From positions 1 through 64,000 of the forward strand of contig JAJFJZ010000020.1 of NCBI GenBank assembly GCA_021773565.1: 64,000 bases of DNA, given 5' to 3'. This DNA is from Gammaproteobacteria bacterium. Its GTDB lineage: Bacteria; Pseudomonadota; Gammaproteobacteria; Pseudomonadales; Azotimanducaceae. The position numbers were made by a program, and so were the translations under genes. A model generated the notes under the pieces. It did not search any database, was not told where the DNA came from, and was given only the letters and a program-made list of their open reading frames with translations. This document shows, in pieces, positions 1 through 8,301 of this stretch (its first letter is position 1; each line of letters starts with the position of its first letter).

Positions 1-2
1 CC

Positions 3-494
3 ATAATTGACGCCTATGGTATGACGTATCTGGAACGCGAATCCGGTTATCTGGTTCTACGAGAAGGTTCTGAGTTCACCGCCGATGTGGATGGTGCGGT
101 GCAGCCGATCCACAACTCGATCTACTATCTGTTAACCGAAAACAAACCCATAAACTATCTGCACTGGCTGGCTTCAGAAGACATTCATATTCTCGTTGAT
201 GGCGGGCCACTGGACTATTACCTTTTTCTTGAAGATGGCAGCGTAAAACATGTCCGGCTGGGCCGGGATCGCTCAAAGGGTGAGATTCCGGCAGTTACCG
301 TACCAGCGCGCAGTTACAAAGCGATCAAACTTGCTACCGGTGCCAGGTACGGCCTAATGGTTAACGTACTCACGCCCGCGTGGTCAAAAGAGCGCGTCAA
401 AATCGGAGCCAATCCAGGCTTTTTTAGCACTTATACAAACAAGGCCTCGTGGGCCACGCCTGAATTTTTGCATAGCCTGCAACCGATTGACTAG
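3..494 (+). CDS. Cupin-fold DUF985-like protein, C-terminal part
   Basis: The reading frame is open to the window edge, so the true start lies upstream. The first visible residues (IIDAYGMTYLERESGYL) resemble the N-terminal region of the cupin_5/DUF985 (YML079-like) family, so little is probably missing. The Met at position 21 is internal. The rest has the short beta-strand pattern of a single cupin barrel, including IYYLL, ILVDGGPLDYYLFLEDG and the late segment PGFFSTYTNKA. Members are small soluble proteins; sugar-binding or isomerase roles have been suggested without a firm general function. Nothing in the neighbourhood narrows the role. The stop is followed directly by the tRNA-Ala trailer repeats. 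Confidence 0.6.
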   Translation: MIDAYGMTYLERESGYLVLREGSEFTADVDGAVQPIHNSIYYLLTENKPINYLHWLASEDIHILVDGGPLDYYLFLEDGSVKHVRLGRDRSKGEIPAVTVPARSYKAIKLATGARYGLMVNVLTPAWSKERVKIGANPGFFSTYTNKASWATPEFLHSLQPID

Positions 495-502
495 TCAGAC
501 GG

Positions 503-645
503 GACCGTAGGTCGACGGTTAAGTCTTCAGAATTTAAATCTATCAAAGAGAAATGGTGGAGCTAGACGGGATTGACCTGACCCTCAAAGGGGGAGACCGT
601 AGGTCGACGGTTAAGTCTTCAGAATTTAAATCTATCAAAGAGAAA

Positions 646-664
<19 letters not shown>
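503..664. repeat. 70-bp direct repeat made of the tRNA-Ala 3' end plus trailer
   Basis: Two identical 70-bp copies lie at 503-572 and 595-664, separated by 22 bp. Each copy holds the last 19 bases of the tRNA-Ala gene (minus strand) and about 51 bases of its downstream flank. The right copy is part of the intact tRNA gene and the left copy is a free 3'-end fragment. Duplicated tRNA 3' ends are a usual trace of site-specific integration, but simple slippage duplication is equally possible. No integrase lies beside this tRNA. Confidence 0.85.
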
Positions 665-721
<57 letters not shown>

Positions 722-799
722 AATTCTCACAGGCCGGCTATTATGCGGGTAGTGAGTTATCTGTCAACTTGATTATGCGACTCCGGCTAAAGCGCTGCA

Positions 800-2290
800 C
801 TAATCGTCGTCAGTCTGGAAAGCAGAGTACTCTTTTTCCAGGCGTTTTAGCTTTTTCTTGGACACACCACCCAACACATTGATCGCATCACGCATACGCA
901 TGCGTGTTAAGTCACTTCCCAATATCACCATAGAATCAAATAGCGGCAGGGATACCGCTCTACCCGAGATTGCCAGAAACAGGGGAAACAACAGATCCCT
1001 GATTTTTAGTTCCAGACGATCGGCCCAGGCGTTACACGTTTCAAGTAATTCTGCAGCAACGAAATTTGCCTTGTTCTCGAAATCCCACAGCAAAAATTGC
1101 AGTATCTGCACCAACTGTTCCTGGTCCAGTTGCTTATGTTCAAAGTCGGCAGGGCTTAGGCTAATTCTATCGCCCAGCAAATAATCTACCTGGGGGATAA
1201 GCTCAGCCAGGGTTTCTGTGCGCTCCTGAATGAGCGGCACAATGCGCGCCAAATGTTCACGATTTATTTTCCAGTTGTGAATGGTATCCATAAAACGATC
1301 AACGGATAGAGAGCGCATATACTGGCCGCTTAACCATCGCAGTTTTTCCATATCAAATACCGGAGCACCCAGGGAAATACGTTCAAGGTCAAAAGCTGCA
1401 ATCATCTCCTGCGGTGAAAATATTTCCTGATCATCCGGCATGGACCAGCCCATTAAACCAAGATAATTGACCAGGGCTTCTGGTAGAAAACCTGCATCCC
1501 GATAATAGTTAATACTGGTTGGGTTTTTGCGTTTGGATAGTTTGCTTTTATCGGGATTGCGCAGTAGCGGTAAATGACAATGTACCGGCATATCCCAACC
1601 AAAATACTCATAGAGCAATTGATGCTTGGGGACCGAATTTATCCATTCCTCCCCCCGGAGCACATGGCTTATCTCCATAAGGTGATCATCTACTACCACT
1701 GCAAGATGATAGGTCGGCATGCCATCAGTCTTCATCAATACCTGCATATCAACCTGTTGCCAGGGTATTTCGATTTCGCCCCTTAGTATATCTTTAAATT
1801 TGCATGTCCCTGCTCGGGGAACTTTCATGCGAACCACATGTGCTTCACCCTGGGCAATCCTTGAAGCAACCTCCTCCTCGCCCAAAGACAGGCACTCACC
1901 GTCATAGCGGGTGGTTTCACCGGCAGCGCGCTGAGCTTTACGCACTTCATCCAAACGCTCGCGAGTGCAAAAGCAGGTAAATGCATTTCCGGACTTTACC
2001 AATTGCGCGGCATGCTCTGCATAAATTGGTTTTCTCTCACTCTGGCGATAACTACCATACGCCCCGCCTACGTCGGGTCCTTCATCCCAATCAAGCCCTA
2101 ACCAACGCAGTGAATCAAAAATAATCTGTTCAGACTCTTTTGAGCCACGGCTCAGGTCAGTATCCTCAATACGCAAAATAAACTGACCACCCTGGCTACG
2201 CGCAAAAGCACGGTTAAAAAGTGCTATATAGGCAGTGCCAACGTGGGGGTCGCCTGTAGGTGACGGCGCTACGCGGGTTCGAATGGTCAT
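800..2290 (-). CDS. gltX: Glutamyl-tRNA synthetase
   Basis: Class I aminoacyl-tRNA synthetase that charges tRNA-Glu with glutamate in the cytoplasm. At 496 residues it has normal bacterial length. The HIGH-type signature is PSPTGDPHVG at residues 9-18 and the KMSKS-type loop is KLSKR at 250-254. The Rossmann fold carries FILRIEDTD near 38-45. A CFC pair at 106-108 recalls the zinc-binding region of the E. coli enzyme, although a complete ligand set was not confirmed. The all-helical anticodon-binding half follows residue 330. The start is the ATG directly before the conserved TIRTRVAPSPTG segment. tRNA-Ala(GGC) lies 78 bp downstream on the same strand. Confidence 0.97.
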   Translation of the reverse strand: MTIRTRVAPSPTGDPHVGTAYIALFNRAFARSQGGQFILRIEDTDLSRGSKESEQIIFDSLRWLGLDWDEGPDVGGAYGSYRQSERKPIYAEHAAQLVKSGNAFTCFCTRERLDEVRKAQRAAGETTRYDGECLSLGEEEVASRIAQGEAHVVRMKVPRAGTCKFKDILRGEIEIPWQQVDMQVLMKTDGMPTYHLAVVVDDHLMEISHVLRGEEWINSVPKHQLLYEYFGWDMPVHCHLPLLRNPDKSKLSKRKNPTSINYYRDAGFLPEALVNYLGLMGWSMPDDQEIFSPQEMIAAFDLERISLGAPVFDMEKLRWLSGQYMRSLSVDRFMDTIHNWKINREHLARIVPLIQERTETLAELIPQVDYLLGDRISLSPADFEHKQLDQEQLVQILQFLLWDFENKANFVAAELLETCNAWADRLELKIRDLLFPLFLAISGRAVSLPLFDSMVILGSDLTRMRMRDAINVLGGVSKKKLKRLEKEYSAFQTDDD

Positions 2291-2384
2291 TTACAACCTC
2301 TGATCAACAACGAGTGAATTCTGGGCGCAGATTATAACCGTGCGCAGGCATTCACGTTAGTTATTTAACAGGAGGGGATTTCGT

Positions 2385-3515
2385 CTAGTATCTAAGTGAA
2401 AAAAACAGGCGCAGCACGGTTGCGTTGAATTCGTAGAAAGGTTCTGATCCAGCTGGCGCAGCAGCGGTAATATCTCTGAAATTGGCGTAATCAAAGCTTA
2501 CATAATCTGCACTTAAGTTAATTTCTCCTGAAGTAAAAAACGGCATAAGTTCAAGCCCAAACTCATAGCTTAGACTCACGCCAAAGGAGTTGGAGGTAAA
2601 GGCAGCGAGCTCTTTGTCACGTGCAAGAAAATTCCGGGCCTGGGTGCGGGGAAACAGATCGCTATAAAAATCTGCTTCCGATTGTGTGTAGTAGCGATAC
2701 CGCACATCCATAGTTAACGACCCCGGCAAAGGATGTGTATACGCTAGCTCTCCATTATTGGCGACAATTCCCCAGGTATCTGAAAAGTGCCGGTATTCCA
2801 ACTTCAGCGCAGCCCGGTAAGGCAGGTAGTACACACCGCGTATAGCGGCAGCACTACTCGTGCGGGTTTCAGGGTAGCGCTCAGCTTCGAACGCATATCC
2901 GATGGCAGATAAGGGGTCCGCGTATCGTACAGAGCGATACGGATTGTTCAAAAACCCTTCATCGGTAATGCCATTGTAGGTCAGATTTACCAACAGGCTT
3001 TTCGTAATTACCTGGGAAAAAGAAACTCCGAAATTTTGCTTGTGTACTTTTTCCACAAATACATCATCGCCATTTCTGCGCACTGTATCCTTCCCATAAC
3101 CGTATGAGAGACCGATAGTGCTTAAATCGCCAAAAAAATCCTGACTGATGCCAAAATTAACCGTATCTGAAGCATAGTCATCTTCGTCACTATTGGTAAA
3201 ACTCAGCCCAAAAAACGTTTTTCCGTGTAGATAATCTACACCCAGCGACGTCTCTGTCCTTTCTTCGGAATATGCGCTTGCAGTAGAGACAACGTCTATC
3301 GATGCACTTGAAATCATATCTACGTAGTAATTTGCCCACACCGATATCTTGTCCTTGTAGGCCTTTCTGACCAGCACAGAGGGCCCGTCAACCTTTACAC
3401 CACCCCCATCGTAGCTGTGGTACATGATATCTGCTCTATCCTCGGGCAGGATGGCCGCGTGGGAATTCAGCATGGCAAAAACCACCAATGCCACAAGCGT
3501 GATAAGTCGTATCAC
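2385..3515 (-). CDS. DUF3570 outer-membrane beta-barrel protein
   Basis: Recognised as a DUF3570-type protein: a signal peptide is followed by amphipathic strands with aromatic girdles (ISVWANYYVDMI, TFFGLSFTNS, RYRYYTQSEADFYSDLF) and a C-terminal strand ending in FFSLRY, as in outer-membrane barrels. I chose the GTG at 3515. It gives the clean leader MIRLITLVALVVFAMLNSHA and removes the 71-bp overlap with the DUF4266 gene that an ATG at 3602 would create. It is the last gene of a five-gene minus-strand operon. DUF3570 commonly sits beside DUF4266, as here, and the function of the pair is unknown. The ApbE or thioredoxin genes sometimes found with this pair are absent from the window. Confidence 0.8.
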   Translation of the reverse strand: MIRLITLVALVVFAMLNSHAAILPEDRADIMYHSYDGGGVKVDGPSVLVRKAYKDKISVWANYYVDMISSASIDVVSTASAYSEERTETSLGVDYLHGKTFFGLSFTNSDEDDYASDTVNFGISQDFFGDLSTIGLSYGYGKDTVRRNGDDVFVEKVHKQNFGVSFSQVITKSLLVNLTYNGITDEGFLNNPYRSVRYADPLSAIGYAFEAERYPETRTSSAAAIRGVYYLPYRAALKLEYRHFSDTWGIVANNGELAYTHPLPGSLTMDVRYRYYTQSEADFYSDLFPRTQARNFLARDKELAAFTSNSFGVSLSYEFGLELMPFFTSGEINLSADYVSFDYANFRDITAAAPAGSEPFYEFNATVLRLFFSLRY

Positions 3516-3531
3516 TGCGGTTACTTTAAAT

Positions 3532-3777
3532 CTAGTTACAGCCACAGCCACCACCTGAACCACCTTCCGCCCCCCGCGCCCCTTCACGAGCCTGATAAAC
3601 ATGATGCAGGTAAGCAGATGAAACCGGGTCTCTGTTAAAACTCATAATGGGATCAGCAAGATTGTTACGCTCATACGGGCTCACCCAGGGCTTTAACTCC
3701 ATGGAACCGCAAGCACCCAGCGTAAAACTTGCCATAGCTATAGTCAGTGCAAAACAAAAAGACCTGATACTTTTCAT
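3532..3777 (-). CDS. DUF4266 small lipoprotein with Gly/Cys C-terminal tail
   Basis: 81-residue exported lipoprotein. The hydrophobic leader ends in the lipobox LGAC (Cys about 22). The mature part contains the family hallmark LKPWVSPYERNNLADPIM and ends in GGSGGGCGCN. DUF4266 is a short family of unknown function that typically precedes DUF3570. The Cys-Gly-Cys tail is the most constrained-looking part and could bind metal, form a disulfide or be modified; none of these is shown. The start has an AGGA ribosome-binding site 8 bases upstream, and the gene follows the preceding barrel gene by 9 bp. Confidence 0.85.
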   Translation of the reverse strand: MKSIRSFCFALTIAMASFTLGACGSMELKPWVSPYERNNLADPIMSFNRDPVSSAYLHHVYQAREGARGAEGGSGGGCGCN

Positions 3778-3786
3778 AAACTGGTC

Positions 3787-4452
3787 CTAAAAAAAGATGC
3801 TGAAGCCAACCGTAAACTCGATGTTGTGTACCGTCTTGCTAGCGCCTAACAGGTCGCTTGAAAAAACATGATCCCGGGCCGACATGTTCAATGCCAGCCA
3901 GTCAGTAAGATATAGTGCATACCCTACTCCGCCGTTTACTGTAAAGCGTTGATCGCCGCCAAAATCGGTGGCACCGGCACCAACCACTACAAACAGGTTA
4001 CTCTTAAAGGCCCATTTCGAACCCACAAAGGATTCCCCCGGAAACAGCGTGTAGCCGACGGACAAATTGTAATATTTGAGATCGCGTTGAGCATCCGTTA
4101 GGAGCTGGGCACCACCACTAAGTAACTCAAAACTGGTTTGGCCCATGCGTGATTGGGCATAGTTGCCTTCAACAAAAAGTGCTTCAGATACGTGGTAGGT
4201 GGCTTTTATGCCGTAAACAAAATTGGTTCCAAAGTCTTCAACATTCATCATTCCGGCGAAAGCACCCAACTCAAAATTTTCAGAGTCCAGTTTGTCTACC
4301 CGTACATCCCTGCGGTCTGTCTCTCGAACAACCAGAGGATCCTGTTCAAGATCAGCAGCTGTCGCTGCATGCAACATTGGCGCTGATACGGCGACAAAAA
4401 CAAGTGCGATAAATGCACACCCTAGAAAAATATACTGAAGCCTGCTTTCCAT
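3787..4452 (-). CDS. Outer-membrane beta-barrel protein (TIGR04565-like)
   Basis: 221 residues with a signal peptide (about 1-30, ending PMLHA), then an eight-strand-like OmpA-type barrel. It closes with EFTVGFSIFF, and the terminal Phe fits BAM recognition. Motifs such as ATYHVSEALFVEGNYAQS and VNGGVGYALYLTDWLALNMSARDH match the outer-membrane beta-barrel domain described first in myxobacteria and also found in gammaproteobacteria. Its last ten residues closely resemble those of the upstream gene product (KAGFSIFF), so the two look like diverged paralogues. The start overlaps the upstream stop by 31 bp, which suggests translational coupling. Confidence 0.75.
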   Translation of the reverse strand: MESRLQYIFLGCAFIALVFVAVSAPMLHAATAADLEQDPLVVRETDRRDVRVDKLDSENFELGAFAGMMNVEDFGTNFVYGIKATYHVSEALFVEGNYAQSRMGQTSFELLSGGAQLLTDAQRDLKYYNLSVGYTLFPGESFVGSKWAFKSNLFVVVGAGATDFGGDQRFTVNGGVGYALYLTDWLALNMSARDHVFSSDLLGASKTVHNIEFTVGFSIFF

Positions 4453-5192
4453 TCGTTTATCTCTTCGTTGGTTTCCTGACTGCCAAGAATCGTGTGACGT
4501 TTGTATTCCATACGAAACACGAATCGCTGTGTTAGGTATACATCTGTTCCAAGGCCTACATGCACAATTTCATCAGTACGATCTTCAGCCTGCACCACGG
4601 TAGTTTGTGGTTTGGTATGAATTATGCCTGTGCCAAGCGTGAAAAACGGTGACACACGCCACTCTGGAAACGGCGACAGCGTTAGGTTTACATTACCCAT
4701 ATACCCATCTGTGAAGTCGCCCAGAATTTGGCTCGCTGACAACTGCGCGCTGATGCGAGGGCTTAGGTAATAATTTGCAAAAACAGTCAATATAGCAGCA
4801 CCATCCAGATCACCGCCGCTAAAGCCCAGGTTCCAGTTTCTCGCGTTGAATTGTTCAATTCCCTGTTTTGGCAACTGTATGGCCTTGCCATCAGTATCCA
4901 GGGTTTTGTGCATATCCCTTACACGAACCCAGCCTTCTTTCGCGCCAGACTTATCCAGTGTTTTTACCTTGATCCAATCGGTTTTACGTTTAATTAATCG
5001 AATTTGTTCATTTTTTTCCACCACGTGGAATATTGGAAACCCGCGCCCTGGTCCGGTTCGCAAATCAATATAGGAATCGGCTACCACCACCAGAGGCTCA
5101 TACTTCGCCGCAAGCAATTGGCCCGTGCTGAGCGTTAACAGGATAAACAAACATATCTTCCCGATAGTGCTTTTGTGTATCATGATCGTCAT
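4422..5192 (-). CDS. SH3-domain plus outer-membrane beta-barrel fusion protein
   Basis: The exported N-terminus (leader about 1-28) leads into a bacterial SH3-type domain: VVVADSYIDLRTGPGRGFPIF through WVRVRDM. It is followed by a barrel like that of the next gene, ending in WKAGFSIFF. The SH3 module probably faces the periplasm and binds peptidoglycan or a partner, with the barrel in the outer membrane. The open frame extends to 5255, but the ATG at 5192 lies behind GAAGGGAT and clears the upstream stop at 5215, so I prefer it. The substrate is unknown. Confidence 0.75.
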   Translation of the reverse strand: MTIMIHKSTIGKICLFILLTLSTGQLLAAKYEPLVVVADSYIDLRTGPGRGFPIFHVVEKNEQIRLIKRKTDWIKVKTLDKSGAKEGWVRVRDMHKTLDTDGKAIQLPKQGIEQFNARNWNLGFSGGDLDGAAILTVFANYYLSPRISAQLSASQILGDFTDGYMGNVNLTLSPFPEWRVSPFFTLGTGIIHTKPQTTVVQAEDRTDEIVHVGLGTDVYLTQRFVFRMEYKRHTILGSQETNEEINEWKAGFSIFF

Positions 5193-5214
5193 ATCCCTTC
5201 GTTGATCAGTTAGG

Positions 5215-7968
5215 TTATTGCGGCACGTCAAACGGATTGTTGTAATACTGCGCACCGATATCCAGCCATTCCGAAATCAGTTTTAATTCGGCGGCACTCA
5301 ATCGTCCGTTATGGCTGCCCTGCGCATCGAACAATGACAGAAATCGTGGGCTCGCCAGGGCACCAGCGGTAGACAGACCAGGCTGAACACTTATCGTTAC
5401 GAGTATCGGTATGGGCTGGCCGTTCAAATCCAGAAGCAAATCACCATTGCCGTCCAACTGAAACCTTAAGTTTCCAGCCCCGTCAGTGGCCTGAACCAGG
5501 GTGTCTACCAGCACTCCGCTAACTATTTCCTGTTCAGAATCGTTAAACAACAACTCCCGGTAACTACTAAAGTGATCAGCTTCATCGGATGAAATTCCAT
5601 CCGATAGATCCAACTGTGCGGCCGGAATCTGGACTATGCCCATTGCATCTGCAGGGCTGTGACACGATGTGCAAGTATCGTCCCGGACCAAAAGTCCTGG
5701 ATCATCGAGATCGAACACGCGTCGATCCACGCCAAATATGGGATGAATAACAGCTTCGTAGTTGATAATGATTCGGCAATTGCTCTGCCAGTTAGCTATG
5801 CAACCGGGATCAATCGGAGCAGGACTTCGCAGATCTGAATAGCGCCGGGCAAACCCGGTATCTGGTGCGCGTATAGACGGATCAGTCCACACATCGTTAT
5901 ATACAAGATCCGGGTCGGGATCAGGAACCCCGTTAATCCGCGTATAAACCTGTGCCATGGTTTCACCGGCATCAGCGAAAAGACCAGGTTGCGTATTGGC
6001 AAACACAAGGCCGTCCACGGACGCGCCCGCATTGGCAGAAGGCGCTTCTGCATCCGGCCTGCCATGGGGATCCACATTGGAACCCGCGTGACAGCCATTA
6101 CAACCCAGTTGTTGTCCCGGACGAAGCTGCAACCAGTTTTGGTGTCGAGCTGAAATACGCCGCCCATTCTCATCCAGCACAGAAACGGCAAACGCAACGT
6201 TTGCGGGCACTTTCACCATAACCGATCCGTCGGGTTCGACATCCGCATAACCAATGATTTCGCGCATTAACTGGGCAGAACTTCTTCCAAATGCGGTACC
6301 GGGTAAGTTTAATAGTTCCCGATCCGGCATGGATACTGCTTTAACAATTCTCAAAAAGCGCGCAGGTCGCGCAGAAGCCGGTGTTTGAAGCGGATCACTG
6401 AGCACGTCCAGATCGAGTGATGTACTGCCTGAAATATCGTACACACTCCGAATATGTAGCACACCCACATCCTCATCCACCAGATCAGCATCTACATCCA
6501 CTCCCGGTTGTGCATCCAACAACACCGGGGGAGCACTGCGGTTCTCAAGCACCAAGGCGTCTGTATATGCCATACCCTCCTCGGGCAAAATTATTGGCTG
6601 TTGGGTATCGGCAAGCGGGTCAAACATCCACAGGCCGTACAGCGGATCTGCCTCGGCCAGTACGCCGTCCTGCAGCAAAGTGTCGGTACAGGGTACAATC
6701 ACGGGCAGTGCGGGATCGGTCACGTCATCCAGCAAGCGACACTGACTCCAGGCTGCTACAAATCTGTCTGTGCCGTCGTTCAGCGGGTATACGCTGGCGA
6801 AGCGTCCGCGGGGTGAAGGCGCACCGTCCAGCCTGATCAATCCGGATACGAGGGATTCCTGGGCGTTTGCCAATAATCCGGAATTGCTAAATCCGGGCAT
6901 GTCATTATCAATGTAATTCAGGGTATCGATAGCAACGAGGTCCGCCCCAACAGTGCTCTGGCCCCGGGAAGCCCGTAACATCACAAGTATGCGGCCATCG
7001 GGCAGCTCCTGTGCTTTGGTAAATTCAACCCGCTCCCCGTTGGGACCAGAGTTATGACTGTGAATGCCGTAGAGAACCTGTTGGTCACTTCCATCGGGAT
7101 TCATTGTGTAAAGGCTTATGCGGTCACGACCCGCTATCTGGTCCCATCGGCTGTAGATAACCCGACCGTCACTCAAAACTGATGGATCCAGATCATGGCT
7201 CTGATTGAAGGAAATCTGGTGTACATCTGAGCCATCGTTGTTCATAACGTGCAAAGTCAATGCCGGATCGTCACGACCTTCTTCCAGTGCAGCAAATTGA
7301 GGTTTTCCTTCGTCCAGCAATATAGCGCCCGACTGCCTTTGTCGGGTTGAGGAGAACAGGATTCGATCATCGGGCAAAAACCGGGGAGATACATCCTGCC
7401 CCGCTTCTGCAGTTAGATCCGAGGCGATTACCCTGGTGAGTACATCCAGCGCGACGTCGTATATCCAGATATTCCAGGTGGCCTGCTCGTCTTCATCCAG
7501 ATCCGGATCTTCGGGCCCACGCATGGCAAACAGTAATCGGCTTCCATCAGCTGATGCAGACAAATCCTTAACGTCATAAAGTGGCGAAGAACCATCCGCA
7601 TTGTCAGGAAATACCGCCCCCGTAACCAGGCGTTCTGCAGCACTCGCCGAGGCGCGATCTCGTATCCACAATTCAGCACCGGGGGAAAATTCAGTGACCT
7701 GTGTGATATCAAATGATACCAGTTCATCATTATCATCTACCAGCAAGGGACGTTTAACGTAAGCAAGTGCAAAATCCTGCACTGCGGGGTCGGGTTTCTG
7801 GCTGGTTCCCAACAAACCGCTACCACCGCCACCACAGGCGTTTTGAAGCACCAGAAATAAAATACAGACATAACGCAGATGATATCTCGCTATCTTCTTA
7901 CTGGCAGATTTTTGAAAGGTCCGGAAAGGATTGATGCGTCTAGCTCCCTTGTAAATGTGATTAGTCAC
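5215..7968 (-). CDS. PD40 beta-propeller lipoprotein with two c-haem motifs (HzsA-related)
   Basis: 917 residues. An N-terminal hydrophobic segment ends in LQNAC and is followed by a Gly-rich linker, so this is probably an envelope lipoprotein. Residues about 60-480 carry TolB/PD40-type propeller repeats (LHVMNNDGSDVHQISF, SLYTMNPDGSDQQVLY, ARFLPDDRILFSSTR). The C-terminal part has two CxxCH sites, CNGCH near residue 620 and CTSCH near 768. This layout matches proteins annotated as related to the alpha subunit of hydrazine synthase. There is no sign of anammox, so hydrazine synthesis should not be inferred. It is first in the minus-strand operon and starts with GTG. Electron transfer or haem-dependent chemistry at the cell surface is plausible but unproven. 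Confidence 0.75.
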   Translation of the reverse strand: MTNHIYKGARRINPFRTFQKSASKKIARYHLRYVCILFLVLQNACGGGGSGLLGTSQKPDPAVQDFALAYVKRPLLVDDNDELVSFDITQVTEFSPGAELWIRDRASASAAERLVTGAVFPDNADGSSPLYDVKDLSASADGSRLLFAMRGPEDPDLDEDEQATWNIWIYDVALDVLTRVIASDLTAEAGQDVSPRFLPDDRILFSSTRQRQSGAILLDEGKPQFAALEEGRDDPALTLHVMNNDGSDVHQISFNQSHDLDPSVLSDGRVIYSRWDQIAGRDRISLYTMNPDGSDQQVLYGIHSHNSGPNGERVEFTKAQELPDGRILVMLRASRGQSTVGADLVAIDTLNYIDNDMPGFSNSGLLANAQESLVSGLIRLDGAPSPRGRFASVYPLNDGTDRFVAAWSQCRLLDDVTDPALPVIVPCTDTLLQDGVLAEADPLYGLWMFDPLADTQQPIILPEEGMAYTDALVLENRSAPPVLLDAQPGVDVDADLVDEDVGVLHIRSVYDISGSTSLDLDVLSDPLQTPASARPARFLRIVKAVSMPDRELLNLPGTAFGRSSAQLMREIIGYADVEPDGSVMVKVPANVAFAVSVLDENGRRISARHQNWLQLRPGQQLGCNGCHAGSNVDPHGRPDAEAPSANAGASVDGLVFANTQPGLFADAGETMAQVYTRINGVPDPDPDLVYNDVWTDPSIRAPDTGFARRYSDLRSPAPIDPGCIANWQSNCRIIINYEAVIHPIFGVDRRVFDLDDPGLLVRDDTCTSCHSPADAMGIVQIPAAQLDLSDGISSDEADHFSSYRELLFNDSEQEIVSGVLVDTLVQATDGAGNLRFQLDGNGDLLLDLNGQPIPILVTISVQPGLSTAGALASPRFLSLFDAQGSHNGRLSAAELKLISEWLDIGAQYYNNPFDVPQ

Positions 7969-8037
7969 TTACTTAAGATTGCGTCAAAAACCCCGTCCTT
8001 TGAATCACGACAACAACTTACAGATTCCATACAATTC

Positions 8038-8068
8038 TTTCACATACAGTAGCTATGAAGATGTGAAA
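8038..8068. promoter_or_regulatory. Inverted repeat between divergent haem-protein operons
   Basis: A perfect 8-bp inverted repeat, TTTCACAT-N15-ATGTGAAA, lies in the roughly 330-bp gap (7969-8301) between the two divergent operons. Position and symmetry suit a dimeric regulator controlling both sides. I saw no convincing -35/-10 pair, and an open frame across the gap (7979-8251) has no family resemblance. It may be chance. Confidence 0.3.
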
Positions 8069-8301
8069 CAGCCCGCAAGAGTGAAGGACGCCCGAAAAAC
8101 CCCAGATGCGGCGCGGTTCGCCCAACAAGGCCAGACTCATAGATGTATGTTTTTTGTAAGTGTGCAGCGGATCACAGCTTATCTGGACCTTTTATCCGAT
8201 CCTAATAAGGCAGGTGAGCAACTCACCCGACTTCAATTGAGTAACAAATAACAGCTTTACCATCACGGAAGATGAGTCAACTTATCATGGGAGCGTGTGT
8301 G

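Noticed and set aside
5215-7968. Hydrazine synthase activity for the propeller/haem protein
   Set aside because: The resemblance is to fold and haem layout only. No other anammox genes are present, and such homologues are widespread in non-anammox bacteria.
7979-8251. 90-residue frame in the gap between the haem operons
   Set aside because: No signal, motif or convincing ribosome-binding site, and it occupies the only region available for the divergent promoters.
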